A stretch of DNA of 64,000 nucleotides, taken from the NCBI RefSeq assembly GCF_007860135.1, contig NZ_SJPV01000001.1, forward strand, positions 296,939-360,938, in the 5' to 3' direction. The first letter of the stretch is position 1. Each line of letters opens with the position of its first letter. The notes under the pieces were generated by a model. The model was given only the letters and a program-made list of their open reading frames with translations, was not told the origin of the DNA and searched no databases. Below are positions 27,712 through 37,888 of this stretch, one piece after another. The position numbers were made by a program, and so were the translations under genes. This stretch comes from Novipirellula artificiosorum (GTDB lineage: Bacteria; Planctomycetota; Planctomycetia; Pirellulales; Pirellulaceae).

Positions 27712-28569
27712 CTACTGTCCAACCAGCTTTCGGAACGCGGCAGTCAGCTTTCGAGTGATTGGGCCTGGCGTTCCATCACCGATCGTGCGATCGTCGATCT
27801 TGACCGCAGGAATCACTTCCGCAGCACTTCCGGTCAAGAAGCATTCATCCGCGACGTAGACATCGTAGCGAGTGATCGCGATTTCACGAACCTCGATCTT
27901 TTCTTGTGCGGCAAGTTCCAGCACCACGTCACGCGTGATGCCTTCCAAAATTCCGGCGTCCACCGGGGGCGTGATCAGCACACCGTCTCGGACAAGGAAC
28001 AGATTGTCGCCGGTGCATTCGGCAACCTCACCTTTGTGGTTCAGCATCAACGCTTCGACGCACCCCGCCTTCAAGCCCTCGATCTTCGCCATGATGTTGT
28101 TGAGGTAATTCAACGACTTGATCCGCGGACTGAGGGCGGCCGGGTGATTGCGAATCGTCGAAGCAGTCACCAACTCAAGCCCATCCTGATAGAACTCTTC
28201 CGGGTACAACTTGATCGTGTCCGCAATGATAATGATTTGCGGGTGGCTGCAGCGAAAGGGGTCAAGTCCTAGCGGTCCGGCCCCCCGCGTGACGACCAGG
28301 CGAATGTAGCCGTTTTCCAAATCGTTCTTGGCAACCGTTGCGTTAACATCCAGGATCATTTGGTCCATGGAGATTGGAATCGTTAAGGCGATCGCTTGAG
28401 CAGAGTCCCACAACCGTTTCAGGTGCTCACGTAACCGAAAGACCTTTCCTCCGTAGATTCGCATCCCTTCGAAGACGCCGTCGCCGTACAGCAAGCCGTG
28501 ATCGAAAACGCTGACCTTCGCGTCATCGCGACCAAAGTACTCACCGTTGATATAGATTTGTTGACTCAT
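27712..28569 (-). CDS. ilvE: Class IV aminotransferase (branched-chain/D-amino acid type)
   Basis: 285 aa from ATG 28569 (MSQQIYINGEYF). It is a PLP enzyme; the PLP lysine is expected in SPRIKSLNYLNNIMAKIEG. Other family marks are FDHGLLYGDGVFEGMRIY, GYIRLVVTRG, EALMLNHKGEVAECTGDNLFLV and YVADECFLTGSAAEV. This is the ilvE group of class IV transaminases; activity toward branched-chain amino acids is likely, but D-amino acid or ADC lyase function is possible. It lies downstream of fabI with 38 nt between. Confidence 0.88.
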   Translation of the reverse strand: MSQQIYINGEYFGRDDAKVSVFDHGLLYGDGVFEGMRIYGGKVFRLREHLKRLWDSAQAIALTIPISMDQMILDVNATVAKNDLENGYIRLVVTRGAGPLGLDPFRCSHPQIIIIADTIKLYPEEFYQDGLELVTASTIRNHPAALSPRIKSLNYLNNIMAKIEGLKAGCVEALMLNHKGEVAECTGDNLFLVRDGVLITPPVDAGILEGITRDVVLELAAQEKIEVREIAITRYDVYVADECFLTGSAAEVIPAVKIDDRTIGDGTPGPITRKLTAAFRKLVGQ

Positions 28570-28607
28570 CTTTGATCTTTCCAGCAATTCGGGTGGGTGG
28601 TCCATGC

Positions 28608-29447
28608 TCAGTCAATGTCTTGTGCCGTGACCGCCTGGACCACGTCAGCATCGAAATAGTTTATTGCCATTGCAGCGTCCACCACAATGGACTGGGCAGC
28701 AATTCCACTGCTTCGAGAGCTGAGCAGAAAAGCGGCGGTGTTGGCGACTTCATCGGTCGTCACGGCGCGGCGACGGGGGATCACTTTTTCGGCAAACAGG
28801 TACGAATCGACGTACCCGGGAATTCCCGCCGACGCACTCGTCTTCAATAATCCAGCGGACACGGAATTGAATCGCACCTCACTGAACCGGCTGAACGATT
28901 TTGTCAAAAACGCCAACGACGATTCAAGCGCGGCCTTGATGGGCGCCATGAATCCATAACTCTCACTTGCCATCCGCGTGGTGCTGATCCCGATCGTGAC
29001 CACCGAAGCCTGCTCCGAAAAACGGTCTTTCAAGGCGTTACAAACGCTGATCAAGGAGTAGGCAGAAATGTCAACCGCTTGTAGGAATTGCCGGCGCGTC
29101 GTTTCATGAAACGGTCGAATGCCTTCGGGATAATCTGCGAACGCGATCGAGTGCACCAAACCGTCAAGCACAACCTGCTCCGCTGCAAGGTGTCGGGCAA
29201 GCGAGTCAATCTGAGCTTGGTCGGCAACATCACACACGATCACGGGCTGGTCTTTCAGCAGTTTTTCTAAGCTTTCCTTTCTCGCTTCACTCCGCACACT
29301 GTAGATCACCGCCGCTCCGGCTTGGCGAAGCACCAGTGCGATCCGATAGGCAACACTTTTCTTGTTGGCCACGCCCATCACCAAGATGGTCTTCCCGCGT
29401 AGACCCAAAAAATCATGGACCGGTTCGCTTGAATTCGCTGCGTTCAT
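28608..29447 (-). CDS. fabI: Enoyl-ACP reductase (NADH), FabI-type
   Basis: 279 aa. It reduces enoyl-ACP in the last step of fatty-acid elongation. The divergent SDR signature is present: [22 protein letters not shown] at the N-terminus, [12 protein letters not shown], and the catalytic Tyr-x6-Lys in [13 protein letters not shown]; the segment [20 protein letters not shown] follows. Its start overlaps the stop of fabZ by ATGA, showing coupling in one operon. An extra C-terminal tail of about 25 residues is present. Confidence 0.93.
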   Translation of the reverse strand: MNAANSSEPVHDFLGLRGKTILVMGVANKKSVAYRIALVLRQAGAAVIYSVRSEARKESLEKLLKDQPVIVCDVADQAQIDSLARHLAAEQVVLDGLVHSIAFADYPEGIRPFHETTRRQFLQAVDISAYSLISVCNALKDRFSEQASVVTIGISTTRMASESYGFMAPIKAALESSLAFLTKSFSRFSEVRFNSVSAGLLKTSASAGIPGYVDSYLFAEKVIPRRRAVTTDEVANTAAFLLSSRSSGIAAQSIVVDAAMAINYFDADVVQAVTAQDID

Positions 29448-29917
29448 TCTGCGGTACCTGAATCAGCGACGTTGGAATCGGCGACGGCGGGATTTGCGAT
29501 CGAGCAGGCGAAATCGAGGCGAGTGGCCAGCTTGCCGCCAACGGTCATCTTGCCGGTTAGGAAAAATGCATTGCTGACTCGGTCCTTTAAAACGGCATGA
29601 ACTTCGACCGTTTCACCGGGCCTGACCATTCGTTTGAATTTGACGTTGTCCATTCGAGTCGCCACCGGCACCGCATGCTCATGCTCGCCGCCTAATGCGG
29701 AACCGGCCAACAGAATCGCTCCGGCCTGCAAACAGCATTCGCACTGGATCACACCAGGCACAAGGGGATGGCCCGGGAAGTGCCCTTGGACAAAAAACTC
29801 CTCTTCGCGGAACGTTTTTCGGCAAATGATTTCCGAGTCGGTTTGCGAAACAATCTCGTCCAATAGCCGCATGGGACTACGGTGCGGGATACTCTGTTCA
29901 ATTTTCTCGACAGTCAT
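29444..29917 (-). CDS. fabZ: 3-hydroxyacyl-ACP dehydratase, FabZ-type
   Basis: 157 aa from ATG 29917 ([16 protein letters not shown]). It dehydrates 3-hydroxyacyl-ACP in fatty-acid synthesis. The catalytic His lies in [12 protein letters not shown] and the acid Glu in [14 protein letters not shown]-terminal tail of about 15 residues, [15 protein letters not shown], is low-complexity. The frame runs back to 30088, but the extra N-terminus is basic and unlike FabZ. It forms an operon with fabI. Confidence 0.9.
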   Translation of the reverse strand: MTVEKIEQSIPHRSPMRLLDEIVSQTDSEIICRKTFREEEFFVQGHFPGHPLVPGVIQCECCLQAGAILLAGSALGGEHEHAVPVATRMDNVKFKRMVRPGETVEVHAVLKDRVSNAFFLTGKMTVGGKLATRLDFACSIANPAVADSNVADSGTAE

Positions 29918-30618
29918 CTTTGGGGCGCTCGCGGATTTCGACCTGTTTGGCCGGCATTCGACGCGAAAACGCGGTGTTTCGTCAACCCGGCAACCAACTC
30001 GACGATCGAGTACGAGAACGAGTACCGGCGGAACGCCTGAGGACGAGTAAGAACGGAAAGGCCATAACTTGCGATGTTTGAAAGTCAACGTGGCGCTGCC
30101 CAGCCAACGAGCACCTGGCGAGTTTGAGACTCGTCAGACGCCCCTCCATCAGACGCCCCTCAACCCGTGGACAAATTGTCCAGCGGAATGACCGCGAGCC
30201 CGAGATGGTTGTCGCTCGGCTTTCGTTTTCCTCTGTTTTCGCGACAAAAGATTGGCCCCGACCAATTTGAGACAAAAACATTTCAGCCCCCGCTTGGTCG
30301 CTGTTTTTTTGCTTTTTCTCGCGTCGATGCATAGCATGCTGTGCTGCCTCGATTGCATCTTTTGGTGTTTTTTTGCCCCGGCGCTGACACGATTTCGCCC
30401 CCGCCTGCGTCTAAGGGACGAAACGAACAGGTCACGATCTCTCTTCGTAGTACTTAGAAGTACCGTTCGCGGGGCCGTGCGCCATCACTGCGAGATGGAA
30501 GCTCCAGCCACGCACGTGAGCGGATTCGCCCAGACCCTCAGGGTGTGACCAGCGTCATCGGCACGGAGCCAAGCAGTTAACAGGCGAACGATTACGGCAC
30601 GACAAAAAAGGAAAACAG
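29918..30618. other. Long intergenic region before the sigma-70 gene
   Basis: About 700 nt between the divergent fabZ and sigma-factor genes. Open frames within it show no protein pattern. A 14-bp palindrome, GTACTTAGAAGTAC (30450-30463), stands about 155 nt before the sigma gene and could be an operator. Nothing else is clear. Confidence 0.45.
30450..30463. promoter_or_regulatory. Palindromic candidate operator upstream of a sigma gene
   Basis: GTACTT and AAGTAC are separated by AG and form a perfect dyad. It might bind a dimeric regulator. No partner is known. Confidence 0.3.
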
Positions 30619-32058
30619 ATGGTTTCCCTCAACTCTCATTATACCGACGAATTCTTTCACGACACCCTAGATCCGTCCAATCGAACCCGTGATGGAAACG
30701 GTTTGCATGCCAGCGAAGAATTGGCCGACACGCTCGGTACTTATTTGAAGCAAATGGGCCGCACTCCGCTGCTCAGCGCCGAACAAGAGCTAACGTTAGC
30801 AACGGAACTGGAAGCGGCACGTGCATGTTTCCGATCCGAGTTGTTGCGAGTTCGTTTTGTTGCCGAAGAGTCCGTAGCGATTTTGCGTGACATTCTCGAC
30901 GGCAACGCCAGAGCGGATCGAACGCTGAACTTTTCGGTTTCCGATCAGCAAGCGAAAAAAGGAGTACTGGGACGGCTTGAACCCAATTTGCGCACACTTG
31001 AATCGCTGCTGGAGTTGAACCGGCAAGATTTTGAAACCATCCGAGACGACAACGCGTCGATTGGTGTCCGTCGTGATGCACGTCGGCGCTACCTTCGGCG
31101 TCGTGAATCGATCGTCGCACTGATCGAAGAACTTGGTTTGCGCCTTCCGCTGTTGGAACAGCATTTCGTCTCCCTCGTTCAGATGTGCGAGCACGCGACC
31201 CAACTCCGCAGCCGGCGAGAGAGGATGTCGGCCGAAGAGGCGAAGCAATACGATCAAATCATGCGTCGGACCCAGCACTCTTGCCGGGGCCTCGATCAGC
31301 GTCTGGATCAACTTCAACGCTCTCATGCCGCCTACACCGATGCGAAGCAACAACTTGTCGAGGGCAATCTTCGACTGGTGGTTTCGATCGCCAAAAAATA
31401 TCGTGGCCGCGGCCTGTCCTTTTTGGATCTGATCCAAGAGGGCAATTCGGGATTGATGCGTGCGGTGGAGAAATTTGAGCCGGAGAAGGGATTCAAGTTA
31501 TCAACGTACGCGACCTGGTGGATTCGACAGGCGATTGGTCGCGCGGTAGCCGAGCAGAGCCGTACGATCCGGATTCCCGTCCATGTCGTCGGCGAAATGA
31601 ATGAGCTGCAACGGACGATCAGCGAACTCTATCAGCAGCTCAATCATCGCCCCACTCACCGAGAAGTTGCTGATTCCGCTGGCCTGAGCGATGAGCGTTT
31701 ATCGGTACTCGAACGCTCTTTAGGCGCAAGCTACAGTTTGGACCAATCATCCGACTCCGAAGCCCCTGCGAATTTGCGGGACATGATTCCCGAGCCATGC
31801 GACACACCGGTTGGCACCAGCGTCGACGCATCAAGCCTGCAACATCGGCTCGAGGGCATGATGAAGAAACTCGACGAGCGTGAACGCCTCATCGTTCGGA
31901 TGCGTTTCGGTTTTGACGACTACTCGTCGCGAACGCTTGCGGAGGTCGCCAGTGTATTCAAGATCAGCCGAGAACGCGTACGTCAAATTGAGCGTCGCGC
32001 GATACGAAAGCTGCAGCAGGCCGAAGGCGCCGATGCACTCGAAGGCTTTCTTGATTAG
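30619..32058 (+). CDS. RNA polymerase sigma factor, RpoD/SigA-like
   Basis: 479 aa. Region 1.2 is [22 protein letters not shown] non-conserved insertion follows to about residue 240. Region 2 contains [41 protein letters not shown] and [20 protein letters not shown], so the -10-reading region is standard. Region 3 is [16 protein letters not shown] onward. Region 4 is [31 protein letters not shown]. Region 1.1 is not seen. It is probably a group 1 or 2 sigma factor. It begins after a ribosome-site-like AAAAAAGGAAAACAG. Confidence 0.9.
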   Translation: MVSLNSHYTDEFFHDTLDPSNRTRDGNGLHASEELADTLGTYLKQMGRTPLLSAEQELTLATELEAARACFRSELLRVRFVAEESVAILRDILDGNARADRTLNFSVSDQQAKKGVLGRLEPNLRTLESLLELNRQDFETIRDDNASIGVRRDARRRYLRRRESIVALIEELGLRLPLLEQHFVSLVQMCEHATQLRSRRERMSAEEAKQYDQIMRRTQHSCRGLDQRLDQLQRSHAAYTDAKQQLVEGNLRLVVSIAKKYRGRGLSFLDLIQEGNSGLMRAVEKFEPEKGFKLSTYATWWIRQAIGRAVAEQSRTIRIPVHVVGEMNELQRTISELYQQLNHRPTHREVADSAGLSDERLSVLERSLGASYSLDQSSDSEAPANLRDMIPEPCDTPVGTSVDASSLQHRLEGMMKKLDERERLIVRMRFGFDDYSSRTLAEVASVFKISRERVRQIERRAIRKLQQAEGADALEGFLD

Positions 32059-32063
32059 GCGAC

Positions 32064-33056
32064 TTACACTCTTAATACGATTTTTCCGGACAACTGTCCG
32101 TCGCCGCCCAGCGTCGAGGCTTCTTGCAACCGATGGGATTCGGCGGCTTCGTCCAGCGACAGCGTCTTGGAAATATTGGCGGTCAACTTGTTGGCGGCCA
32201 TCCATCGATTGAGATCCTCCGCAGCCGCTCGCAGTTCGGTGTGAGTTGCTTTGAACATCGCGAATCCGTGCAGCGAGCATTCCTTGACATAAAAGGGGCC
32301 AACCGGAAATTCAGGACGCGCTTCGCGTCCTGCCATGATCACCATCCGACCTCGGGGCGCAAGCATTTCCACTGCGGCATCAAAATCGGGTTGCCGACGA
32401 GTTTCCCAAAACACGTTCACCCCCTTGGGGACCTCTCGCCTGACCGCCTCCTGAATCGATTCCTGCTTGTAGTTGATGACGACATCCGCACCGAGCATTC
32501 GAGCGATGTGGCATTTCTCGTCGCTCCCTGCCGTCGTGATCACTCTGGCGCCAGCGATTCTCGCGATTTGAACAACCATCGATCCCACCCCGCCGGTACC
32601 ACCAATCACAAGGATGGTTTCACCCGCTTGCAAATCAGCTTCGCGGAACAGCCCCAAGTGTGCGGTCACGCCAACCAGCGAGGACGCCGCTGCATCATCA
32701 TACGAGACGTTATCGGGCAACGGGTAGCACCAAGCCGCGTCAACGGCAATTCGCTCGGCAAACGTTCCCTGTCGACCGAGCAAGCCTTGGTTGGTGCACC
32801 AAACGCGATCGCCAACGGAGACGCCGGTCACTCGGTTGCCGACCTGTTCGACCACGCCCGCGGCGTCGCAGCCGATGATGTACGGTTTCGGACTGTCAAA
32901 GCTGATCACACCGCTGCGGATGTAAGTATCGATCGGATTGACCGCAACGGCATGGACGCGAATCAACACGTCGTGTCCGTTCAATTCAGGCTCCGGCAAT
33001 TCGCCAAATTGAATCACCGCGGGATCGCCCGTCGATTCGATAAAAGCTGCCTTCAT
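32064..33056 (-). CDS. Quinone oxidoreductase-like MDR dehydrogenase
   Basis: 330 aa from ATG 33056 (MKAAFIESTGDPAVIQ). Medium-chain dehydrogenase/reductase of the zinc-free quinone oxidoreductase type: GHDVLIRVHAVAVNPIDTYIR, IIGCDAAGVVEQVG, and the NADPH loop ILVIGGTGGVGSMVVQIAR. No zinc-ligand Cys/His set is present. The electron acceptor is unknown. It converges with the sigma gene and starts 67 nt after a small conserved protein gene. Confidence 0.88.
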   Translation of the reverse strand: MKAAFIESTGDPAVIQFGELPEPELNGHDVLIRVHAVAVNPIDTYIRSGVISFDSPKPYIIGCDAAGVVEQVGNRVTGVSVGDRVWCTNQGLLGRQGTFAERIAVDAAWCYPLPDNVSYDDAAASSLVGVTAHLGLFREADLQAGETILVIGGTGGVGSMVVQIARIAGARVITTAGSDEKCHIARMLGADVVINYKQESIQEAVRREVPKGVNVFWETRRQPDFDAAVEMLAPRGRMVIMAGREARPEFPVGPFYVKECSLHGFAMFKATHTELRAAAEDLNRWMAANKLTANISKTLSLDEAAESHRLQEASTLGGDGQLSGKIVLRV

Positions 33057-33123
33057 CTGCTGCACCCGCGTCGAAAGAAAAAAGAAACCTGCATCCACCT
33101 CAAGAAGCTCGGATGCCTTGATT

Positions 33124-33468
33124 CTAATCGGTTGGGCCACCTTCGTCGCGAGTGGCTGGTTCCGCTTGCTCGACAGCCTTGGCTGCCTTCTTGGCTGCTC
33201 GCTTGGCCAGATGATCAGCGGCCATCTGCTCGATCGACCGCACCTGGTCAGGGCACGTTTTCCCATAGCTCTTTTCGTACAAGGACTCAATGTACTCGGG
33301 CAACGGCAGTTTCCAAGGTTGTTGTTTGTGGTTCGCGTAGGACCCAAACTTTTTCGGATTCAGCCCCAACTCACGAGCCATTTGGACATGGGCGTGCGAC
33401 AGATTAAACTTCTTACGAGCGTCAATCCACGGCAAGAACTTATGCGGAATTCGATTTTTCTTAGCCAT
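33124..33468 (-). CDS. Small conserved cytosolic protein of unknown function
   Basis: 114 aa. The N-terminal part (MAKKNRIPHKFLPWIDARKK, LSHAHVQMARELGLNPKKFG, QQPWKLPLPEYIESLYEKSYG) has a pattern I associate with short conserved hypothetical proteins found in many bacteria. The C-terminus is a charged, Ala/Lys-rich tail (AKRAAKKAAKAVEQAEPA). No function is assigned. It could be co-transcribed with the oxidoreductase. Confidence 0.75.
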   Translation of the reverse strand: MAKKNRIPHKFLPWIDARKKFNLSHAHVQMARELGLNPKKFGSYANHKQQPWKLPLPEYIESLYEKSYGKTCPDQVRSIEQMAADHLAKRAAKKAAKAVEQAEPATRDEGGPTD

Positions 33469-33715
33469 ACCTACCCCTGATCACGTTGGTCGCTGTCCCG
33501 GTGACGAGGACATCACCTCGCTGCAAGGTCGACATCAGAATAACGAAGCCATTGCGGTTGAAGAAGCACCGGCAACCCTTGTTGTCTATCCGAGCAATGT
33601 CACGACGAGTATCCTGATCTTCGGGTGTGATTCAACGTTGTATTTTGCCAAGATCCTACTCGGACGTCGTGGCCACCGAAGGGGCCATTGGACCAACTCA
33701 TAGGAACAAAACGAC

Positions 33716-35125
33716 ATGTTTAAACCTTCTTTCGCGAACCTGGCTATCATCGCGGCGATCGCGATGTGTCGATGCGGCGGGCTGGTGGATGCCCATGCAG
33801 CCGAGCGTCCCAATATCATTTTCCTCTTCGCCGACGATCTTGGCTGGGGGGACTTAAGCTGTTATGGCCAAGATCGCGTCAAGACGCCGAACCTGGATCG
33901 ATTGGCTCAGCAAGGCACTCTGTTTACGAACTTTTATGTTGCTGGCTCCGTCTGCTCGCCGAGTCGAACCGGGATCATGACAGGACAGTATCCCGCTCGG
34001 CATCGAGTGTTTGGGCATTTCGCCGCCGAGGCTTCGAATGCGAAACGCGAGATGCCCAATGCACTCGATCCAGACATCATGACCTTAACCGATCTGTTGA
34101 AGGACGCCGGATACCGGACTGCTCATTTTGGTAAGTGGCACCTGGGGAACGTGTCACCTGAGGAGTACGGGGTGGGTGCGTTTCGGACGGAATCCCATAC
34201 GAACATCCCGGATCGAGGGCGACTTGATATTTGGAACCCTCCGAATCGCCCCAAGTGCACCGCCGATATCCTCGACGCAGCTTTGGAGTTTATGGATTCG
34301 CAACAGGCAACTTCCGAGCCGTTTTTCCTGAATGCCTGGTTCTCGGATCCTCACGCGACGTTGAACCCATCGCTCGAACAGCTCGAACGCGTCAAGCAGT
34401 TTGCGCCCAAGGGGGTCGATTTTTACGGTGTCGCTCAAGTCTTCTACGCTTGCGTCGTGGAAATGGACCGACAAATTGGCCGGTTTCTCGACGAGCTCGA
34501 TGCTCGCGGGCTCAGCGAGAACACACTCGTGATCTTTTCAAGCGACAATGGCCCCGAAGACTTCCAAATCGGCAACTCGGCTCATAGCGGCGTGGGTTGT
34601 ACGGGACCGTTTCGCGGGCGGAAACGAAGCATCTACGAAGGTGGCATTCGTACGCCATTCTTGCTTCGTTGGCCCGGCAAGGTACCCCCTGGGAAAGTCA
34701 ACGACACCTCGATCGTCAACGGTATCGATTTGCTGCCCACCCTTGCTGCAATTGCCGAAGCCGATATTCCAGCATCCCTCGAACTTGACGGCGAAAACAT
34801 GCTCGATGTCTGGTTGGGAAAAGATCGGCAACGCAGTCGCCCCCTTTTTTGGGAGTGGCGCTATCGCGTGTTTGGTCACCCCTACAACCAACCACCGCGG
34901 CTGGCGGTTCGCGAGGGTGACTTCAAGCTGCTGATCAACCCTGACCAAAGTCGCGTCGAGCTCTACAACTTGAGACGAGATCCCGGCGAAAGAGACAATA
35001 TCGCGTCCGAGCACAGGGAAAAGGTCAACCAGTTGCAAGCCATGCTACTGAATTGGAACGAAAGCCTGCCTAAGTCTCCGGTCGAACCGGTCGCCGGAAA
35101 AGCAAACTGGCGTTGGCCCCAGTAG
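33716..35125 (+). CDS. Secreted arylsulfatase-family sulfatase
   Basis: 469 aa with a signal peptide (cleavage near AHAAE, residue 30). Family marks: RPNIIFLFADDLGWGD (metal Asp40, Asp41) and the formylglycine motif CSPSR with Cys80, which needs a formylglycine-generating enzyme. Further marks are GKWHLG and FSSDNGPE. It hydrolyses a sulfate ester, probably on a marine polysaccharide. No anaerobic sulfatase-maturating enzyme or glycoside hydrolase is adjacent. Confidence 0.93.
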   Translation: MFKPSFANLAIIAAIAMCRCGGLVDAHAAERPNIIFLFADDLGWGDLSCYGQDRVKTPNLDRLAQQGTLFTNFYVAGSVCSPSRTGIMTGQYPARHRVFGHFAAEASNAKREMPNALDPDIMTLTDLLKDAGYRTAHFGKWHLGNVSPEEYGVGAFRTESHTNIPDRGRLDIWNPPNRPKCTADILDAALEFMDSQQATSEPFFLNAWFSDPHATLNPSLEQLERVKQFAPKGVDFYGVAQVFYACVVEMDRQIGRFLDELDARGLSENTLVIFSSDNGPEDFQIGNSAHSGVGCTGPFRGRKRSIYEGGIRTPFLLRWPGKVPPGKVNDTSIVNGIDLLPTLAAIAEADIPASLELDGENMLDVWLGKDRQRSRPLFWEWRYRVFGHPYNQPPRLAVREGDFKLLINPDQSRVELYNLRRDPGERDNIASEHREKVNQLQAMLLNWNESLPKSPVEPVAGKANWRWPQ

Positions 35126-35226
35126 GCGGTTCCCCTTTTTTTGAGGTAGCCAGCCGATTAAGGGCGAGCCCTCGACCGAGTGTCTCTCGAAATGCTGCCC
35201 CGAGCACAGGACCCAGCTGGGCGACG

Positions 35227-35264
35227 CCAATCCCGGGATCCGCGGGACAGGATCCCGGGATTGG
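35227..35264. other. Perfect 14-bp inverted repeat downstream of the sulfatase gene
   Basis: CCAATCCCGGGATC (35227-35240) and GATCCCGGGATTGG (35251-35264) form a perfect stem with a 10-nt loop. No T-run follows, so it is not a standard terminator. It lies 94 nt before the next start. Confidence 0.75.
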
Positions 35265-35357
35265 GAAATTTATCCGGTCTGCACACGCCCACGGCCCGCG
35301 GACTATAATGAAGGCCCTTTCGCCAACATTGTCTCCAACTTGGATCTCGAATTTCCA

Positions 35358-36896
35358 ATGAAACGATACGCCATTGCTCCATTGTTGATCATCGCTTCTT
35401 TGATCCCTTGCATCAGCTCTGCTCAATTCGAAGGAATGAAGTACCGGATTCCTTCGGATGCAAATAGCTTGGTGCTGATCAATGCCGAAAAGCTGTTCGG
35501 ATCACCGGTTGCGGATCGAGAACGTTGGGCTGCTCGACGCAAAGCCGCGTTTGAATCGGGAATCTCCGCATTGCCACCCGATGCCACCGAGGTGTTGATG
35601 GCAGGGCGTCTTGACCATGAATTTGGCGAGACCGTGTGGGAAATGTCGATGGTGAAATTGCAGGGAGAGCGCAATGTCTCCTCGGTGGCTCAGCGATTCG
35701 GCGGCACCATGGATACGATTGACGGCCGATCTGCGGTCCGATTACCGGATGATCATTATGTCGTTCAAATCATGAGCAATCTGCTGGGGTCGTACACGCC
35801 TGCGAATCGCCAAGACGTTACGCGCTGGTTGAAGTCGACCAATACCACCTCGGGATCTCCGCTACCGGAATATCTAGAGCAAGCATTCGTATATGCTTCC
35901 AAAGTTGGTACTCCGATCGTGATGGCGTTGGACTTGGAAGGCGTCGTTTCGCCCGCCAAAATCAAGGCAGGGTTTGGTCAATTCGAATCCTTGAAAGCTT
36001 CGGGAATTTCACCCGATGCATTCGCAAAATTGATGCAAGGTGCCAAAGGGGTTACCTTGGGGATCACCGCCGGAGACGACACCCTTGGCGCGATTCGCGT
36101 CGATTTCTCCCAGTCACCGGAGATCCTTGGCAAGGTTGGAAAAGACTTGCTGATCGAGGTTTTGCAAAAGCAAGGCGTCATGATTGAGGATGTTCACGAT
36201 TGGAGTCCTTCGATCAATGGAAACACCTTTTTGCTTCGCGGCAAGCTTTCCAGCAATGGAGCTCGCCGTGTAATGAGCGTTTTGGCGCTGCCTCCGACCC
36301 TCGCCGATTCGATGAACGAAGCGATGTCCCCTGGATCGGATCCCGAAGGGACTGCAAAACGAATCGCGTCACAACAGTATTTCCAGTCGATCACGACGCT
36401 TCTAGACGACTTGCATGAGAAGCCAAAACGTGACCACGCACAAACGTTCGGCCAAGCCGCGGTTTGGTATGATCGCTACGCTCGCAAAATCGACCAACTA
36501 CCGATTCTCAACGTGGACGAGCAATTGCTCGATTTTGGTTTTCAATGTTCGACGGCCCTCCGCAATGCCGAAATGGCGATGAAGGGCGTGGGAATGCGTT
36601 CGTCCGTTCGAACGGCCAGCAACAATCCGTCCGTAGGCGCATCCGTCTCGAGCTATGGAGGCGGCTACCGCGGCGGCTACGGATATGGCGGCGGCTATTA
36701 CGGTCCATCCGCGCCGGTGGTCGGCGTCAATTCGTTCAATGCAACCATGATGGAAAAAGGACGCTCCGATGCGATCATTCGTGGCCAAGAGCGGACCGCA
36801 GGAGCAGCATCGGTTCAGCAGATTTGGCAGGCTATTGACCAAGCAACCGCTTCGATCCGCCGCGATATGGTCCAAAAGTACAGCGCGGATTTCTAG
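35358..36896 (+). CDS. Exported protein of unknown function with Gly/Tyr-rich segment
   Basis: 512 aa from ATG 35358 (MKRYAIAPLLIIASLIPCISSAQF). A signal peptide ends near SSAQF. The rest has mixed alpha/beta regions without a recognised family. Near the C-terminus (about residues 430-455) a low-complexity YGGGYRGGYGYGGGYYG segment occurs. Proteins of this kind are common in planctomycetes. The likely location is periplasmic or surface. The promoter may lie between it and the sulfatase. Confidence 0.7.
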   Translation: MKRYAIAPLLIIASLIPCISSAQFEGMKYRIPSDANSLVLINAEKLFGSPVADRERWAARRKAAFESGISALPPDATEVLMAGRLDHEFGETVWEMSMVKLQGERNVSSVAQRFGGTMDTIDGRSAVRLPDDHYVVQIMSNLLGSYTPANRQDVTRWLKSTNTTSGSPLPEYLEQAFVYASKVGTPIVMALDLEGVVSPAKIKAGFGQFESLKASGISPDAFAKLMQGAKGVTLGITAGDDTLGAIRVDFSQSPEILGKVGKDLLIEVLQKQGVMIEDVHDWSPSINGNTFLLRGKLSSNGARRVMSVLALPPTLADSMNEAMSPGSDPEGTAKRIASQQYFQSITTLLDDLHEKPKRDHAQTFGQAAVWYDRYARKIDQLPILNVDEQLLDFGFQCSTALRNAEMAMKGVGMRSSVRTASNNPSVGASVSSYGGGYRGGYGYGGGYYGPSAPVVGVNSFNATMMEKGRSDAIIRGQERTAGAASVQQIWQAIDQATASIRRDMVQKYSADF

Positions 36897-37016
36897 CAAA
36901 ACCCGTTGCGTGATGGAGCACAAGGTTGGGTTCATAGGGCGTGTGGCAGTCAACCTGCCACAGCCGCCCGACCACCTTTCCATATTTCTTGCGAACCTGC
37001 GACACTCGAAAAGGGT

Positions 37017-37130
37017 CTAGTGGACCGTCAAGGTTAGAACTGCGAGTTGGGACGTTGTGGACTTCGCCAGAAGTCCCTAAGAACATTTGAGTTACAGATT
37101 TCTGGCGAAATCCACTACCCTAAAATTTGC
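37017..37130. mobile_element. Truncated second copy of the CTAG MITE
   Basis: It begins with the same CTAGTGGACCGTCA end (37017-37030) and follows the reverse complement of the 21943-22073 copy for about 110 nt with few changes; the inner hairpin arms are 37054-37070 and 37102-37118. The distal end (the second CTAGTGG repeat) is missing. Its break point lies next to the ISL3 transposase remnant. Confidence 0.8.
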
Positions 37131-37134
37131 TTCC

Positions 37135-37700
37135 TTAGAAGAATCTGTGGGTGAATTTTGACTCTGGCAGCGCGCCAAGGTTGTGATAGAGCCCTGTTTC
37201 GTAAGCTTCTTGGGTGCGAAAACCTTAGGATTTTCTGGTAATCCGTTTTCGCTTGTTGTTAAAACCTTCTCCAACGCCGGATGACAACGTCCCTCCGGCT
37301 CGAAACCAGTTCAGTAGCAACTCGCGTTTCTTGCGGAGCGTCGTTGCTAAATCCTTCATCGGATCGATTTTGCTTCTCATCGCGCGAGTACACCAAGCAT
37401 CAAGAAACTTACCTGCCGATGCATGACGTGAAAACGGTCCAGGATACGAATCGCGTGAGGGCCCTTCTTGGCAATCACTTTCAAGTACGCCTGCCACATG
37501 TCACTGCAAACAATTGGATGTCTGCTCTCCTTCCTATTGAGGATTTCCCAGTCAAACGGGAGGCAGGCTCTGCTGCGGAGCAACCTACCGAGAGATAACT
37601 GGGCCAGGAAGGGAAGAGTTTCCGCTGGGAAAGGGTCGAACGAGCGTGTCTTTCCGGGGTTTCTTTTTGGGCTTCGAGATGGAATGACGCTGAACACCTT
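37135..37700 (-). pseudogene. ISL3-family transposase remnant, frameshifted and internally deleted
   Basis: Read on the minus strand in several frames, the pieces are: SDMWQAYLKVIAKKGP then HAIRILDRFHVMHRQ, a gap of roughly 100 residues, GKFLDAWCTRAMRSKIDP, KRELLLNWFRAGGTLSSG, VGEGFNNKRKRITRKS, then a frameshift near 37225 into YGFRTQEAYETGLYHNLG and LPESKFTHRFF ending at TAA 37135-37137. These match the C-terminal half of ISL3 transposases. The upstream part (to about 37700) is degenerate. No terminal inverted repeats were found. Confidence 0.8.
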
Positions 37701-37888
37701 CTTTCTGCCCTGAAATGCCTTAAAAAACCGGGGGATCGGAATGAAGATGGCAAAAAGCTACCGACCCATTGCGTGGGAGAGCCAAATGGTTTGGATGAGC
37801 CCCTTCCGCCCCTCGACTCGAACTCATTTTTCTTCCAATGGCGCCATTCAAGGCGACAGAACTCACCCAAATCGGATATCTTTTTTGA

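Noticed and set aside
32124..33407. 427-codon plus-strand frame opposite the quinone oxidoreductase
   Set aside because: It is antisense to a clear MDR enzyme and its translation is His/Arg-rich with no domain.
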